64,000 bases of DNA from Cucumis sativus (taxonomy: Eukaryota; Streptophyta; Magnoliopsida; Cucurbitales; Cucurbitaceae). The stretch is taken from contig NC_026657.2 of the NCBI RefSeq assembly GCF_000004075.3, positions 10,106,001-10,170,000 on the forward strand, in the 5' to 3' direction. The first letter of the stretch is position 1. Each line of letters begins with the position of its first letter. Under the pieces are notes generated by a model. The model was not told the origin of the DNA. It did not search any database and saw only the letters and a list, made by a program, of their open reading frames with translations. Below are positions 62,371 through 64,000 of this stretch, one piece after another. The translations under genes were made by a program, and so were the position numbers.

Positions 62371-64000
62371 CTACATTTTCTGGGAGGATGAATCTGATGA
62401 AGCAAGCTCAGCGTACATATTGGATATGGCATTGGCAAAGTATTCCTTGGCTTGGGGTCTCTTGATCTATGGAAAAAGAAAAGGAATTCGCATATCAGAA
62501 AATATCATGATAGTATAATCGTTCAACGATCTCATGATAATGTCTACATTCGCCACTTGCCTTAAATGTAGGAGTGAGAAGACCATTCTCCAATGTGAAA
62601 GGCTCGTGGACCAAAGTGACAGCTTTTGCAAATTCGAAACCTCTCAACTGGAATTAAACAAGGGGATTTGTGTTATATATATTATTGCTGCGAGAGTAAG
62701 CAAAATTGCATAACTGAATCAATAATTTTTTGCTTGCTTGCCTGTGCCTCTCTTCCAACGGCATCCATGTCCGCCAATACTGCGGCCCTTGCTCTCGGGT
62801 CATTGCAGAGTTGAGCTAAATCATTATACTGCACGTAAATTGTTAGACAAGCACTGTTTAGAAAGACAAGGAAAAATGCTCTCGGAAATTGAGTGGATCC
62901 ATGCAAAACTTGCGAAGATTATGCAAATACCCTATTAAATTTGTATTTTTTGCATAGAAACAACGCCTCTCAAAAAATAAATAAATAATACATGTACATA
63001 CAAAAAAAAAAAAAAATCCCCCTGCATGAAGGGACTTCGACTATGCAAAATAACTGTTGTAGAGAAGTTATAAAATGTCTTCTGTGTGAAGTCTAGATTT
63101 GTATATAATATATAATTTTGCAGTAGCCTGTAACTGATACCATATTAATCTCCTTCAATTTTTTTTTTGCTTTGATTCTATTGCCTATTGGCTATCTATA
63201 AATGGAGATATTGGTGGAACGTGGAACTTGGAAGTTAGAAGAAATTTGCTTGATAACGAGTCTCAATTCTGGAAATTCTTCATTCTTGGGCCCCTCAGAT
63301 GGTGGTGATAGTCTTAAATGGACTCCTGACATCAATGGCAGCTTTTCTACGATATCTACTTTTCTTAATTTAACCAAGAGATATCACTCCATTGCTGCTC
63401 CTTTGATGCACCACATATGGAAGATTAAAATTCCAAAAATGTGAATTTTTTCTTATAATCGCTCCAAAATAAATTCCAGCACACTATGCTCAGCCCCCCG
63501 GTGTGCTGCCTTTGTTTCAAAGATGAGGAGATCCTGCACCACTTATTTTTTCATTGTCTCTTTACTAGGAAAGCTTGGAACATTTTGTTTATAATTTTTT
63601 ATTTGGAGTTTTGTCTTCCTAGTAAGGTCGATAGTTGGATGCTAAAAGGGCTTGACATTAGAGATTATAGTCCAAAAGGAAACATCTTATGAAGATGATG
63701 TGCTACCCCGTCACTTTTGTGGTGTGTTTGGAAAGAAAGGAATAGTATAACTTTTTAAGATGGCTATAATTCTTTTGATTCTTTTTTGGACTGTGTTGCA
63801 ACACACGCTTCTTGGTGGAGTACGAATTACACAAAGCAACAAGCCCCTAGCTGAACTAGTCATAAATTTCTCAATTGCCCAAGAGAAGTGCTCATTTCCA
63901 ACTCAAGTTTAGAATGAAGGTAAATGTATAATATTTCTAAGACTAAGACAAACTAGCGTTACCTTAATGCCTTCAGAAGAAGCCCATGCTTTCAAGGTCT
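62371..64000 (-). CDS. LACS: Long-chain acyl-CoA synthetase (LACS8/9-type), C-terminal part, 5' end outside the window
   Basis: The last four exons of a minus-strand gene: beyond 64000 to 63963, then 62828-62742, 62647-62561 and 62466-62371. They read TLKAWASSEGIK, then YNDLAQLCNDPRARAAVLAD and MDAVGREAQ, then LRGFEFAKAVTLVHEPFTLE and NGLLTPTFK, then IKRPQAKEYFANAISNMYAE and a short LASSDSSSQKM tail. This is the C-terminal subdomain of acyl-activating enzymes; the invariant PTFKIKRPQ supplies the Lys of the adenylate-forming step. The enzyme activates long-chain fatty acids to CoA esters. The tail points to the LACS8/9 group (ER or plastid envelope), but the paralogue is uncertain. The donors after 62742 and 62561 are GC rather than GT. 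A LINE relic occupies the first visible intron. Confidence 0.9.
63185..63850 (+). mobile_element. LINE (non-LTR retrotransposon) relic inside an acyl-CoA synthetase intron
   Basis: Scattered over three frames on the plus strand are pieces typical of the zf-RVT end of plant LINEs: GTWNLEVRRNLLDNESQFW, then DSLKWTPDINGSFST with IWKIKIPK, then the zinc-knuckle-like CCLCFKDEEILHHLFFHC with KAWNILF, and finally LWCVWKERNSITF followed by HASWWS. Frameshifts and stops separate the pieces, so it is dead. It lies within 62829-63962, antisense to the host gene, and lacks the reverse transcriptase core, so it is a 5'-truncated insertion. Confidence 0.8.

Noticed and set aside
62682-62741. Read-through extension of the acyl-CoA synthetase exon past position 62742
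   Set aside because: The added residues (QASKQKIIDSVMQFC) have no homology, and the next exon joins perfectly if the GC donor is used.

Overview
The window is nuclear DNA of a dicot plant. It is strongly AT-rich between genes, the genes carry many short GT-AG introns, and the products are plant-specific: photosystem I PsaD with a chloroplast transit peptide, thermospermine synthase, and STP hexose carriers. The 207-residue PsaD reads as I remember the cucumber protein, and a dispersed inverted-repeat element looks like one common in Cucumis, so the source is most likely cucumber or a close relative. This is inference from memory, not a search.

Layout. 1-4976: AT-rich, no gene seen. 5179-8678 (+): seven-exon Sec14/CRAL-TRIO lipid-binding protein. 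12261-13976 (-): divergent HSP70 of the HSP70T-2 type, with a probable 5'UTR intron and a heat-shock-type promoter near 14925-14976. 16303-16482 (+): orphan C-terminus of a lectin receptor kinase. 20684-23267 (+): nine-exon thermospermine synthase (ACL5 type). 25155-25778 (-): intronless PsaD. 27117-31358 (+): 18-exon GH35 beta-galactosidase with a C-terminal SUEL lectin domain. 33037-33700 (-): broken receptor-kinase pseudogene. 33964 to about 38610: DNA with a CACTA-transposon terminus and no intact gene. 38789-61251: four STP hexose/H+ symporter genes, two on the minus strand (38789-40574, 41969-43824) and two on the plus strand (48413-50200, 55251-61251). The last is the STP13 orthologue; the two central genes are a near-identical inverted pair even within introns. 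62371-64000 (-): 3' part of a long-chain acyl-CoA synthetase (LACS8/9 type) with a LINE relic in one intron and two consecutive GC-AG introns.

The genes do not form an operon-like unit; this is ordinary plant gene neighbourhood. The only functional cluster is the STP array, which imports apoplastic hexoses with protons. I found no evidence of a new biological system. The items most worth a second look are the paired GC-AG introns, the inverted STP pair, the degenerate ATPase motif of the HSP70, the CACTA-like interval and the small inverted-repeat family.
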